This document shows, piece after piece, positions 1 to 7,370 of a stretch of DNA of 23,883 nt (within the stretch, counting starts at the first letter, position 1; each line of letters starts with the position of its first letter). Made by a program: the position numbers and the translations under genes. The DNA is taken from positions 1 through 23,883 of the forward strand of contig CAXQRU010000139.1 of assembly GCA_964226685.1 (NCBI GenBank). Direction: 5' to 3'. The notes under the pieces are model-generated. The model was not told the DNA's origin. It saw only the letters and a program-made list of their open reading frames with translations, and ran no database searches. This DNA comes from CAXQRU01 sp964226685. GTDB lineage: Bacteria > Pseudomonadota > Gammaproteobacteria > Pseudomonadales > Cellvibrionaceae.

Positions 1-433
1 GATTCCTTCCCCTCAGGTTCTCTATCGCCTTTAATCAAATGAATGACATCATCAACCTGCCAGCCATATTGTGCTAATTTTGGCGTGATATCCAAGCCAT
101 CTAAGGTCATTACCCATCGACTTTGGCTAGGCCTTTCTTGCCATCTACCCACAACCTAAAGTTGGTGATGGAGCCAAAATCTCCCGCATAATCGGCATAA
201 ATGGGAGGCATAGGGAAGGCGACTTTGGCAACGACGTCTTGATCACTGCTATTAAAAAACACATAGTCAACTTCAATTTGCTCTTCACTGATGGTCAACA
301 CTTCCTTTTGCATCATCACATCCGTCTGGACGGTCAGTTGAATACCACCGTTATCGCTGCCATAGGTGCTATCGTTGGCCTGCGCGCAAAAACTGGCAAG
401 TATCATTACGATACAATGAAACCGCGCTAGCAT
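1..433 (-). pseudogene. DUF4424-type exported protein, frameshifted and truncated by window edge
   Basis: This reads as the N-terminal part of a DUF4424-family exported protein of unknown function. The ATG at 433 is preceded by a strong GGAGGTG ribosome site and opens a signal peptide ending near ASFCAQA. The mature part (NDSTYGSDNGGIQL..., then VDYVFFNSSDQDVVAKVAFPMP) has the family's typical start, with a beta-rich segment describing added or assisted side chains. The reading frame stops at 110-112 after KVDG. The following bases in the next frame encode MTLDGLDITPKLAQYGWQVD, which fits the family's continuation (a 'dVT..L...G' segment). Adding one G to the GGG at 113-115 would join the two parts without loss. 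So the gene is either a recent single-base-deletion pseudogene or a sequencing error. The rest lies beyond base 1. The TTG at 445 is a possible but worse start. Confidence 0.65.
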
Positions 434-451
434 GGGCACCTCCAAAAAGTG

Positions 452-480
452 TCTATAGGCTCATCTTAGATGAAGTTCAA
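452..480 (-). promoter_or_regulatory. Predicted sigma70-like promoter with palindrome in its spacer
   Basis: Read on the minus strand, TTGAAC (475-480) and TATAGA (452-457) are separated by exactly 17 bases, ahead of the DUF4424 start at 433. The spacer holds the palindrome TCATCTTAGATGA (461-473), which would suit a repressor or other dimeric regulator. Each box matches the consensus at four of six positions, so this is a prediction by eye only. Confidence 0.35.
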
Positions 481-521
481 TCCAACCGCTGTTAACCTGT
501 TCATAATTAAAACAATCGATT

Positions 522-1328
522 TCAGGGGCCAAGGCGTACATTTTTCGCTCTTAATAGCTGTGTCGAGTGATGAATTGGCTTATCGACAAACCAGCTTAGG
601 TCTGGCCCTTGTAGAGAGCGATACCACCAGGTGGTGTCATACCATAAAAATTCTGGCTCTTTTTCAAGAGCCCACAATGATTCACGCCTCATATCATAGG
701 CAATCACCTTGGGTGTAATGCCTTGCTTTAACAACAAGATATTATCGATACACGGCATGACGCTCTTGTCTTCACAGGTGTTGGATGGGCCATCAACGTA
801 TAAAAAATCCAAGCCTTCTTTGAACCATTCGAAATACGCCGTCTCATAATGACAAGATTGTTTGCCGTCACGATGAATTACAACCCTGTCGCAACGCCTA
901 AAATCCACCCCATCACGGAGCGCGTCATCCAATTGCTCTTTTGTGAGATTTTGATAATGTTCAGATTCATCGACGGAGATGTATCGAACTGCGAATGGAG
1001 CTTTAGCCACATATTCCGCGAAAACTGAGCTAGTTGAGCCGCCCCCAAGCTCTAAAATGGTACGAGGCTCATGTCGTTCAAGCAAAAATGCTAACTCAAG
1101 CAATTTAAGGCGGCTAAACTGATGATGAAGACCACCCCCCTGCACTTGCTTTTGAAAAAAAGCCTCTACCCTTGGCAAATATCGGGGTAAATAGGTATCT
1201 GCTTTCGTGCAATGAGTTGCGTAGAGGGTATCGGCAATGGCCAATGACATTTGGGGAATATCGTTAAATGACATAGCATTGACTCTTGTTGGAGTGATGA
1301 TAGAAATAACGATGAGTGATTCATCCAT
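522..1328 (-). CDS. Class I methyltransferase-fold protein
   Basis: A 268-residue cytosolic protein with a Rossmann-type SAM-binding signature in the first strand-loop (TILELGGGSTSSVFAEYV, about residues 90-107), an acidic residue ending the next strand (RYISVDES), and a later strand-end motif FLYVDGPSNT. That layout is seen in the Methyltransferase_24-like families, which act on small molecules or sugars. No substrate can be read from the sequence. There is no signal peptide. The start at 1328 (MDESLIV) lies 13 bases after the LysM stop but has no clear ribosome site. The ATG at 1274 (MSFNDIPQ) is a reasonable alternative and gives 250 residues. The gene may be co-transcribed with the LysM gene. 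The methyltransferase fold is fairly safe; actual methyltransferase activity is inferred. Confidence 0.7.
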   Translation of the reverse strand: MDESLIVISIITPTRVNAMSFNDIPQMSLAIADTLYATHCTKADTYLPRYLPRVEAFFQKQVQGGGLHHQFSRLKLLELAFLLERHEPRTILELGGGSTSSVFAEYVAKAPFAVRYISVDESEHYQNLTKEQLDDALRDGVDFRRCDRVVIHRDGKQSCHYETAYFEWFKEGLDFLYVDGPSNTCEDKSVMPCIDNILLLKQGITPKVIAYDMRRESLWALEKEPEFLWYDTTWWYRSLQGPDLSWFVDKPIHHSTQLLRAKNVRLGP

Positions 1329-1341
1329 GAATCACGGGCTT

Positions 1342-2355
1342 TTAAGGATTGCGGACAATGTCCTCAGTGGTAATGCCACGGTCAGCTTTTAACACTAGAC
1401 CTAGGCTTAGCTTTTCAAAGGCTTTGAAGATCATGACCATACCCGCCTGCTCCTCTGGAAGCTCAACCGTGTCTTTAGCGATGCGGTCTTTCACAGAGAG
1501 CGAACGCTTGTAGATAATCAATATGTTACCGGGCTTAAGGCTCTCGCGAGCGCCCTTATTGATAATCACAACGCTAAGCATACCCACTTGTGACACACCC
1601 TCTTCTACACCAATAATCGAGCCTTCAATCTCTTTCTCTGGTGATGAGGGGAAAAAAGTGGAGTCAAAGAGCGCATCGGTATGAGGCAATAACCGATCCC
1701 CAACGCGAATTTCTTCGGTGGCACGAACCACTTTCAGGGTCGCAACATCTTTGTTTAGGGCCAACATGTCTCCGGTGGCAATATCGGTAGCCAACACGCC
1801 CAAAACCTCTTTGGTTTTTGGATCTTTATACGTCTCGGCTTTTCTATAAAATCCATAAGAAGGGATATCTTCAGGGAACGAGCCACGAGCATACAGGTCA
1901 TCACCTGACGCCATAATCAAGCGTTTTTCTTTACCTGAGATCACATAAGGCGCTTTTTCAAGCTCACCCTCTTCCACAATGCGGCTTCTAGATAAGAAGC
2001 TATTGATTACATCCAGAGGAATCGCGCTGATCGCTTGATCGATGTTTTCATAGCGGATTTGTGGGGATAGACGAATGTTTCTATCAACCGTCAAATAGGG
2101 CTTGCCATCAATATAAATCAGGGAGATCACATCCCCTGGGTAGATCAAATGTGGATTAGCGATTTGCTGGTTCACATGCCATATTTCTGGCCAATACCAT
2201 GGGGTTTTCAAAAATACGTTTGAAATATCCCACAAAGTGTCGCCTTTTTTTACAACATAACTGTCTGGCCGGTTATCTTTGAACGCCCCCTCATTAGCCC
2301 AGGCGGAGAAAGAAAGGCAAAACGCCAGAAAAGCTGTGATAATCGTTTTTCTCAT
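1342..2355 (-). CDS. Exported LysM-domain protein (PA0020-like)
   Basis: A 337-residue protein with a signal peptide (MRKTIITAFLAFCLSFSAWA, cleavage near residue 20) and one LysM domain at about residues 32-82. The domain begins YVVKKGDTLWDISNVFLKTPWYWPEIWHVN and ends with PGDVISL, the usual LysM start and finish. The remaining ~250 residues are beta-rich and I do not recognise a catalytic site. LysM domains bind peptidoglycan glycan strands, so the protein is expected in the periplasm. The gene lies divergent from def-fmt, the position held by the LysM gene PA0020 and its orthologues in Pseudomonas and other gammaproteobacteria. The ATG at 2355 follows an AGGA site about 12 bases upstream. 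Confidence 0.85.
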   Translation of the reverse strand: MRKTIITAFLAFCLSFSAWANEGAFKDNRPDSYVVKKGDTLWDISNVFLKTPWYWPEIWHVNQQIANPHLIYPGDVISLIYIDGKPYLTVDRNIRLSPQIRYENIDQAISAIPLDVINSFLSRSRIVEEGELEKAPYVISGKEKRLIMASGDDLYARGSFPEDIPSYGFYRKAETYKDPKTKEVLGVLATDIATGDMLALNKDVATLKVVRATEEIRVGDRLLPHTDALFDSTFFPSSPEKEIEGSIIGVEEGVSQVGMLSVVIINKGARESLKPGNILIIYKRSLSVKDRIAKDTVELPEEQAGMVMIFKAFEKLSLGLVLKADRGITTEDIVRNP

Positions 2356-2406
2356 AATGAATACCGATCCTATTATTATTCGGCCTATTATTGCAGCACT
2401 CTTAAC

Positions 2407-2436
2407 ATAATAGCACTTATTTTTGATGCGTCATCC
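2407..2436 (-). promoter_or_regulatory. Predicted extended -10 promoter of the LysM gene
   Basis: On the minus strand the sequence TGCTATTAT (-10 hexamer TATTAT at 2407-2412, five of six matches, with an upstream TG) lies about 50 bases before the LysM ATG. A weak -35 (ATGACG) sits 16 bases further upstream. The 152-bp region between the divergent LysM and def genes has to hold promoters for both. Confidence 0.35.
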
Positions 2437-2445
2437 TCTTTAGCG

Positions 2446-2476
2446 TTGACCACTTCACAAAAGCATGTGTTACTAT
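2446..2476 (+). promoter_or_regulatory. Predicted def-fmt promoter
   Basis: TTGACC (2446-2451, five of six) is followed, after a longish 19-base spacer, by the extended -10 TGTTACTAT (hexamer TACTAT at 2471-2476). The expected transcription start is near 2483, giving a leader of about 25 bases before the def ATG at 2508. Confidence 0.4.
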
Positions 2477-2507
2477 TGAGTGCTTATGTTATCAATACCC
2501 GTGTGTT

Positions 2508-3017
2508 ATGGCTTTACTAGAAATCCTTGAATTCCCAGATCCCAGGCTGCGAACCAAAGCAGAACCAGTGGAAACGTTTGATCAAAACTTATCAAATCTG
2601 ATCGACGACATGTTTGAAACCATGTACGCCGCTCCCGGAATTGGTCTGGCAGCAACACAGATCAATGTTCACCAAAGAATCATTGTGATTGATATTACTG
2701 AGGAAAAGCAACAGCCGCTAGTGTTTATTAACCCTAAATTGACGATTTTAGATGACACACCTCACGAATATGAGGAAGGTTGCTTGTCTGTGCCGGGTTT
2801 TTATGAGGCCGTCGTTCGACCTCAACGCGTAAAAGTTGAAGCCTTTGATCGCAAGGGCGAGCCTTTCGAGCTTGAATTAGCGGGCTTGCTGGCCGTGTGT
2901 ATCCAACATGAAATCGACCATTTGGATGGCAAACTGTTTGTCGACTACATCTCGTCACTCAAGCGCCAACGCATTCGCAAAAAACTTGAAAAACAACACA
3001 AAGCTCAGGCCAAGTAG
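2508..3017 (+). CDS. def: Peptide deformylase
   Basis: Removes the formyl group from the N-terminal methionine of nascent proteins at the ribosome. The 169-residue length is that of bacterial type 1 deformylases. All three signature motifs are intact: GIGLAATQ (residues 44-51), EEGCLSVP with the metal-ligand Cys92, and QHEIDHLDG with ligands His134 and His138 and catalytic Glu135. The ATG at 2508 matches the usual N-terminus (MALLEILEFPDPRLR). fmt follows after 9 bases, the standard pairing of the enzymes that add and remove the formyl group. Confidence 0.98.
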   Translation: MALLEILEFPDPRLRTKAEPVETFDQNLSNLIDDMFETMYAAPGIGLAATQINVHQRIIVIDITEEKQQPLVFINPKLTILDDTPHEYEEGCLSVPGFYEAVVRPQRVKVEAFDRKGEPFELELAGLLAVCIQHEIDHLDGKLFVDYISSLKRQRIRKKLEKQHKAQAK

Positions 3018-3026
3018 GAGATCCTA

Positions 3027-3989
3027 GTGAGCACTCACAACGGCCTTCGCATTGTATTTGCAGGCACACCCGAATTTGCCGCCCATCACTTAGCCGCCCT
3101 ACTTCAAAGCGAGCATCAGGTGGTGGCGGTATACACGCAACCCGATCGCCCTTCTGGGCGCGGCAAAAAGCTTGCCCAGTCGCCCGTCAAGCAACTTGCA
3201 CTCATCAATGGGCTGGCCGTTGAGCAACCCATGAGCCTTCGCGATGAAGAGGCTCAGGCGACACTGGCTGCCTATCAAGCCGATGTGATGGTGGTTGTAG
3301 CCTACGGTTTATTGCTGCCACAAGCCATTTTAGACACCCCTCGATACGGTTGTATCAATGTCCACGGCTCATTGCTTCCGCGCTGGCGCGGTGCCGCTCC
3401 CATTCAGAGGGCCATCGCCAGTGGTGACAAAACAACCGGTATTACCACTATGCAGATGGAAAAGGGTTTGGATACCGGCCCAATGCTGATGCATGCCGAA
3501 TTACCCATTGAGCCAGATGATACTAGTGCCAGCCTTCACGATAAACTGATGGAACTGGGCGCCAAGACCTTATTGCAAACCTTGAGCGCCCTTAAACTCG
3601 GGGCTTTATCTCCTGAAATTCAAGACGATGCTCAAGCCAACTATGCCGAAAAAATTACTAAAGAAGAAGCCAACATCGACTGGAGCCAAGATGCTCAAAT
3701 CATTGAGCGCTTGATTCGAGCTTACAACCCCTTCCCTATTGCCTACACCCATCTCAATGGCGAGCGTTTAAAAATTTATCAGGCTGAGGTTGTCAACGCT
3801 CAGGCGAATCAGCCGCCTGGCACTATTAGCAAATCGGATGGCAAACAGCTGTTGGTAGCGTGCGGCAACGGTCAACTAGCCATCCTAAAGGCTCAACTAC
3901 CGGGAAAGAAACCTTTGCCCATCGACGCCCTATTAAATGGCTATCATTCACTGTTTGTCGAAGGCGATCGATTAAAAAATTCTGTCTAG
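3027..3989 (+). CDS. fmt: Methionyl-tRNA formyltransferase
   Basis: Transfers a formyl group from 10-formyl-tetrahydrofolate to Met-tRNA(fMet), making the initiator tRNA. The protein has 320 residues with the N-terminal formyltransferase domain (FAGTPEFAA near residues 11-19), the folate-binding and catalytic motif INVHGSLLPRWRGAAP containing Asn111 and His113, and Asp149 in GLDTGP. The C-terminal tRNA-binding domain is present from about residue 208. The start is a GTG at 3027 with the ribosome site TAGGAG overlapping the def stop codon, so translation is probably coupled. In many gammaproteobacteria rsmB and trkA follow fmt; here the next genes are two small unknown ones. Confidence 0.98.
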   Translation: MSTHNGLRIVFAGTPEFAAHHLAALLQSEHQVVAVYTQPDRPSGRGKKLAQSPVKQLALINGLAVEQPMSLRDEEAQATLAAYQADVMVVVAYGLLLPQAILDTPRYGCINVHGSLLPRWRGAAPIQRAIASGDKTTGITTMQMEKGLDTGPMLMHAELPIEPDDTSASLHDKLMELGAKTLLQTLSALKLGALSPEIQDDAQANYAEKITKEEANIDWSQDAQIIERLIRAYNPFPIAYTHLNGERLKIYQAEVVNAQANQPPGTISKSDGKQLLVACGNGQLAILKAQLPGKKPLPIDALLNGYHSLFVEGDRLKNSV

Positions 3990-3992
3990 ACA

Positions 3993-4021
3993 TTGTCAAT
4001 GTAAGATATTTTAGTTACCAT
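3993..4021 (+). promoter_or_regulatory. Predicted promoter upstream of the 4077 gene
   Basis: TTGTCA (3993-3998, five of six) and TACCAT (4016-4021, four of six) are separated by 17 bases just after the fmt stop. The -35 lies inside the small palindrome ACATTGTCAATGT (3990-4002). The leader that would result contains the hairpin GGGCC-ATC-GGCCC at 4033-4045, which has no U-run and so does not look like a terminator for fmt. Confidence 0.3.
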
Positions 4022-4076
4022 CGATTTTGCTTGGGCCATCGGCCCTACCCACTCACTAAATAAAGGAATATTCAAA

Positions 4077-4409
4077 ATGTATTACTCCGAACAACTGTTT
4101 AGCAGCCAACCAGTAACCGTCGACAACACGATGGATTTTTTTCGCTCCTATTTCAAAAACAAGTATGATATTAAAAAAGCTATCTTGCCCGGTAGAGATT
4201 TTGTGGTAGCTGAGAGTGACTCAAAAGGCGTATTTGTATCCGTTAAACCCAACAGCCAAGGAGCCATATTAAAATTTAATGCCGCATCGCCCTCCGTTTT
4301 TCAGCGACTCAATCCCTTTTCGGCATTTGCTTGTCTCTTCGGAACTAAGCATATCATTAAAGATATCAAAGAATTAACCACAAACACCGCCGACATGTCT
4401 CAGGGATAA
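4077..4409 (+). CDS. Small protein of unknown function
   Basis: A 110-residue protein that I do not recognise. The ATG at 4077 is preceded by an AAAGGA ribosome site 8 bases upstream, which supports it as a real gene. There is no signal peptide. The sequence is mixed alpha/beta in character, basic in the middle (FKNKYDIKKAILPGRDFVV), with a repeated short-strand pattern (FVVAES, GVFVSVKPNS, AILKFNAASPS) and a mildly hydrophobic stretch (LNPFSAFACLFGTKHII, about 80-96) too short and polar to be a sure membrane helix. It lies 87 bases after fmt and 66 bases before another small gene on the same strand. Confidence 0.6.
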   Translation: MYYSEQLFSSQPVTVDNTMDFFRSYFKNKYDIKKAILPGRDFVVAESDSKGVFVSVKPNSQGAILKFNAASPSVFQRLNPFSAFACLFGTKHIIKDIKELTTNTADMSQG

Positions 4410-4443
4410 TCACAGGCATTAACTATTTATCAAAATCGTAGTA

Positions 4444-4466
4444 CTCTACAAACACTACGTGTAGAG
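4444..4466 (+). promoter_or_regulatory. Inverted repeat over the ribosome site of the 4476 gene
   Basis: CTCTACA (4444-4450) and TGTAGAG (4460-4466) form a perfect 7-bp stem with a 9-base loop. The 3' arm ends in GTAGAG, the only ribosome-site-like sequence before the ATG at 4476. A competing pairing, GTAGT (4438-4442) with ACTAC (4454-4458), overlaps it. There is no U-run, so it is not a standard terminator. Confidence 0.35.
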
Positions 4467-4475
4467 ATGCGAGAC

Positions 4476-4742
4476 ATGAACTTTCGGACATTTCATTACT
4501 ACTTACTAGGCGGCTGGCTGATTTATTTATTGATGTTGCCGCTAGTGATTTATTTTAAAATTTACGAAAGTTTCCCAGGCATTGCTATCGTTGGCTACGG
4601 TGCAATGATCGCCTCTCAAGTGATTGCCGTCCGCTATACTCAGCGCGCCAGCGATGATATTTTAGTCAGCATTAGTCTCATCATTATTGGCGCCATTGCC
4701 TCTCAATGTTTGTTTTATGGACTAAAACGCGGAAAAGAGTGA
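4476..4742 (+). CDS. Small three-helix membrane protein, unknown
   Basis: An 88-residue protein made almost entirely of three predicted membrane helices (YLLGGWLIYLLMLPLVIYF, IAIVGYGAMIASQVIAV and LVSISLIIIGAIASQCLFYGL), with short charged linkers and a basic C-terminus (KRGKE), expected in the inner membrane. I do not recognise a family. The ATG at 4476 is favoured because GTAGAG ends 9 bases before it; an in-frame ATG at 4467 has that element directly against it. The stop codon (4740-4742) abuts the stop of the opposing REC-GGDEF-EAL gene (4743) with no spacer. Confidence 0.6.
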   Translation: MNFRTFHYYLLGGWLIYLLMLPLVIYFKIYESFPGIAIVGYGAMIASQVIAVRYTQRASDDILVSISLIIIGAIASQCLFYGLKRGKE

Positions 4743-6467
4743 TTATTTAATCAATAAGCTTGGAAAATATTCACAGAAGGCCGCCCAACTCTGCCCGCCT
4801 TTTTGAGGCTGACCAAAGTAATAGCCTTGCAGATAATCACAACCTGCAGACCTGGCCACTTGGCAGGAGTCTTCATCTTCGATACCTTCGGCCACCACGC
4901 TCAAATCTAGGCTATGCCCCAAGGCGGTAATTGCAGAGATCACCTTTTGGTAAGGCTTGTGCTCTTTTAGATTGATAAAAAACTTCTGATCAATCTTCAA
5001 GGTGTCGATGGGTAATTTCGCTAAATGAGCCATGCTGCTATAACCAGCGCCAAAGTCATCAATCGCGATGCGCACACCTTCTTGGTGTAAACGATGCAAC
5101 AGATCATAGCTGAGATTTGGATGATCTTTAAGAGTCACCTCACCCACTTCAAACTCAATTTGAGAGGGTTTAATGCCATAGGTCTGCATGGCCTGATGCA
5201 AACAATTTCGAACGGTTTGGCTGTGGCTGTGCTTCACAGGAATATTGAGTGCAATTTGCATCTCCATCTCACTGCTTTGCCAATCATGTAGCTGCTTTAA
5301 CGCCGCGTCGATCAACCAAATATGCAGTACATCAAACAGATTGAGCCGATCGACCATTGCGATCAAATCCACCGTTGAAATGGTATAGCCTTGAGGCTCC
5401 CAACGCACTAAGACTTCCAAGCTGTGCAAACGGCCCGTTTTGGCCTCAACAATAGGTTGATACACTAAAAACAGCTCTTTATTTTGCAAAGCCTTAGGCA
5501 AGCGCTCCTCTAATATCAACCGCCTGTCCCATTGTGCCTTTTGCTCTTCTGTAAAATAAGAGAAATTATTTTTGCCCGACTGCTTGACCAAATACATTGC
5601 CTCATCGGCCTGCTGCATTAACTCATTGGGGCAACTCGCCGTTTCAGGGTAATAGGCAATGCCGATCGATGCCGAAATTTCAATGGAGCGCTGCTCATAG
5701 GTAATGGGCTTTGTGATCACAGCCAGCAATTTCGCCGCCATCAAGCTCGTATTGGTCTTGTCGATATTCGTTAACAGCACGGCAAATTCATCGCCACCAA
5801 AGCGCCCTGCACTGTCTGTGGCCCGACAAGCTTTTTTCATGCGATCGCCAATGGCTTTCAATACCGCATCGCCAGCATCATGACCATAACGATCATTGAT
5901 GGCCTTAAAGCCATCGACATCAATGAACAATAACGAGCAGGTCTCTCGATAGCGCTCACAATGATTAATAGCATTTTGTAGACGATCTAAAAACAAACTG
6001 CGATTGAGCAAACCCGTCAAACTATCGTAATGCGCTAAGTAATTAATTTTATTATTTAAGGCTAGGGTATGAACGGCATTATTGATACTGAAAATCAACC
6101 GTTCTGCCGTCAAATCTTTTTTGACCAAGTAATCTTGTGCGCCATTTTGCAACATTTCGACAGCCACCACTTCATCACCCTCTCCGGTTAAAATCACCAC
6201 CGGAATCGAAGTAAATCTTGGCTCAGAACGAATGATTCTTAAAAAATCAAAACCATTTTTACCAGGAAGGTTGTAGTCGACAATACAGCAATAGGGTTCA
6301 TGTTCATCGAGCAAGGCAACCGCTTTGTCAATAGAATCCGCTTCAATAAATTCTGGACAAAAACGAGAATGGCTACGTTCGATTAAATGACGGAAGAGCG
6401 CACGATCCGCTTCGCTATCATCAACAATGAGTAAAGGTTTATTGCCATGATCAATGCCTATGCTCAT
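4743..6467 (-). CDS. REC-GGDEF-EAL response regulator (c-di-GMP turnover)
   Basis: A 574-residue cytosolic protein with three domains. The receiver domain (about 10-130) has the acidic pair Asp16-Asp17, phospho-acceptor Asp64 in CIVDYNLPG, and a Lys in YLVKKD. The GGDEF domain (about 145-305) has an intact GGDEF at 224-228 and an RATD inhibitory site exactly five residues before it, as in active, product-inhibited diguanylate cyclases. The EAL domain (about 320-570) reads EVL at 351-353 instead of EAL, a common tolerated variant, and keeps IAIDDFGAGYSS (Asp470-Asp471), VVAEGIE and LQGYYF, so phosphodiesterase activity is plausible. Which activity dominates cannot be told. No kinase is adjacent on its own transcript; the nearest is the one at 7722-9494. 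It has its own strong promoter. Confidence 0.93.
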   Translation of the reverse strand: MSIGIDHGNKPLLIVDDSEADRALFRHLIERSHSRFCPEFIEADSIDKAVALLDEHEPYCCIVDYNLPGKNGFDFLRIIRSEPRFTSIPVVILTGEGDEVVAVEMLQNGAQDYLVKKDLTAERLIFSINNAVHTLALNNKINYLAHYDSLTGLLNRSLFLDRLQNAINHCERYRETCSLLFIDVDGFKAINDRYGHDAGDAVLKAIGDRMKKACRATDSAGRFGGDEFAVLLTNIDKTNTSLMAAKLLAVITKPITYEQRSIEISASIGIAYYPETASCPNELMQQADEAMYLVKQSGKNNFSYFTEEQKAQWDRRLILEERLPKALQNKELFLVYQPIVEAKTGRLHSLEVLVRWEPQGYTISTVDLIAMVDRLNLFDVLHIWLIDAALKQLHDWQSSEMEMQIALNIPVKHSHSQTVRNCLHQAMQTYGIKPSQIEFEVGEVTLKDHPNLSYDLLHRLHQEGVRIAIDDFGAGYSSMAHLAKLPIDTLKIDQKFFINLKEHKPYQKVISAITALGHSLDLSVVAEGIEDEDSCQVARSAGCDYLQGYYFGQPQKGGQSWAAFCEYFPSLLIK

Positions 6468-6501
6468 AGGGATGTCTGCCGTTTCGATGATGAGTCTCTC
6501 G

Positions 6502-6532
6502 ATTATAGGCGATTATACTGCACTACTGTCAA
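6502..6532 (-). promoter_or_regulatory. Near-consensus promoter of the REC-GGDEF-EAL gene
   Basis: On the minus strand a perfect TTGACA (6527-6532) is followed by two perfect TATAAT hexamers, at 6512-6517 and 6502-6507. The second has a 19-base spacer and is the likely -10. Transcription would start near 6496, about 30 bases before the ATG at 6467. This is the best match to the sigma70 consensus that I found in the window. Confidence 0.6.
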
Positions 6533-6555
6533 GAAAACAGAGCGCATAGGCGACA

Positions 6556-7125
6556 TTAGGCTCGAATGATTTGACCAGTACGCAAATCTTTAATGGTAGA
6601 TGGTCGAGCTTCTCGCCCAACAGAGCCACATGTCACCAAATTGAGAGAAGGATCGGCGCCAAAATAACGCAATACCTGCCAACGAGTGCTTGCGGGGCGC
6701 TTGCCTTGAGGATTGGCCGATGTCGAGACAATCGGCCCTCCCACCAAATTACACAAGGCCGATACCAATGGGTGCGCACTGACTCGCAAAGCCACACTAT
6801 CAAATCGACCAGAAATCAGTTTCGGCACCGCCGAATTGACGGGCACTAGCCAAGTATTGGGGCCGGGCCAGGTATCCATCAACTGTTTGCGCTGGGGAAG
6901 CGTCACTTCCGTCAAATACGGATCAAATTGCTCGATGGAGGAGGCCACCAAAATCAAACCTTTATCGGCAGAGCGGTGTTTTAAATCGAGGATGGCTTGC
7001 ACGGCAGAAGCATTGTCTGGCACACAACCCAAACCCCAAACCGCCTCAGTCGGGTAAGCAATGACACCACCGGCTTTCATTAATTTGGCACTGTAGCGAA
7101 TCAAATGATGATCGATGTAATTCAA
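6556..7125 (-). CDS. tsaC: Threonylcarbamoyl-AMP synthase TsaC (YrdC/Sua5)
   Basis: Makes threonylcarbamoyl-AMP from threonine, bicarbonate and ATP, the first step of the t6A37 modification of tRNAs that read ANN codons; cytosolic. The protein has 189 residues, like E. coli TsaC (190), and is collinear with it: VIAYPTEAVWGLGC (21-34), LKHRSADKGLILVA, WPGPNTWLVP, VALRVSAHPLV, and GPIVSTSANPQGKRPA. The full length needs a TTG start at 7125 whose bases overlap the TGA stop of the response regulator (TTGA), with CAGGGG upstream, implying translational coupling. The first in-frame ATG (MKAGGVIAYP, 7077) would drop 16 residues that align with the family's first helix. Confidence 0.95.
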   Translation of the reverse strand: MNYIDHHLIRYSAKLMKAGGVIAYPTEAVWGLGCVPDNASAVQAILDLKHRSADKGLILVASSIEQFDPYLTEVTLPQRKQLMDTWPGPNTWLVPVNSAVPKLISGRFDSVALRVSAHPLVSALCNLVGGPIVSTSANPQGKRPASTRWQVLRYFGADPSLNLVTCGSVGREARPSTIKDLRTGQIIRA

Positions 7126-7370
7126 GACGATGACCCCTGCACTAAACTATAACCCACACCGCGGACTGAGCGAATAAAGTAAGGTTTACCCTCAACTAAT
7201 TCAAGGCGGCGCTTTAACGTGGAAATAAAATTATCCACCGTGCGATTATCAACGCAGATGTGCTTGCCCCACACTTCATCCAATAATTGGTCACGAGAGA
7301 GTACCTGATTTTGATGTTGATGCAAAAATTGCAACAAATCAAATTCTTTTTTTGTCAATTGATCTCGCAC
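7122..7370 (-). CDS. OmpR-type response regulator, DNA-binding part (split gene)
   Basis: Encodes a winged-helix DNA-binding domain of the OmpR/PhoB class: LTKKEFDLLQFLHQHQNQVLSRDQLLDEVWG, then VDNFISTLKRRLE and the wing IRSVRGVGYSL. It is in a different frame from the receiver part at 7355-7747 and overlaps it by 16 bases. The only start available without the receiver is a GTG at 7370, giving 82 residues with no linker. Joined, the two parts would make about 210 residues, against the usual 220-240, because the interdomain linker is also short. Adding one T at 7355-7356 (AATTGACA to AATTTGACA) would give a continuous ...CEINLTKKEF. Likely a damaged or mis-sequenced gene; separate translation from the GTG is possible but unproven. 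Confidence 0.75.
   Translation of the reverse strand: MRDQLTKKEFDLLQFLHQHQNQVLSRDQLLDEVWGKHICVDNRTVDNFISTLKRRLELVEGKPYFIRSVRGVGYSLVQGSSS

Noticed and set aside
351..353. EVL in place of EAL in the REC-GGDEF-EAL protein (residue numbers given) as proof of inactivity
   Set aside because: EVL is a common variant and the other catalytic motifs (DDFG, AEGIE, final QGYYF) are intact.
4033..4045. GGGCC-ATC-GGCCC hairpin as fmt terminator
   Set aside because: No U-run follows on either strand; only a short hairpin in the leader of the next gene.
7347..7356. A run of seven A (A-AAA-AAG type) near the response-regulator break, as a programmed frameshift site
   Set aside because: In the receiver frame the TGA stop comes before the A-run, so slippage there cannot rescue the frame; nor would a miscounted A-run explain the break.
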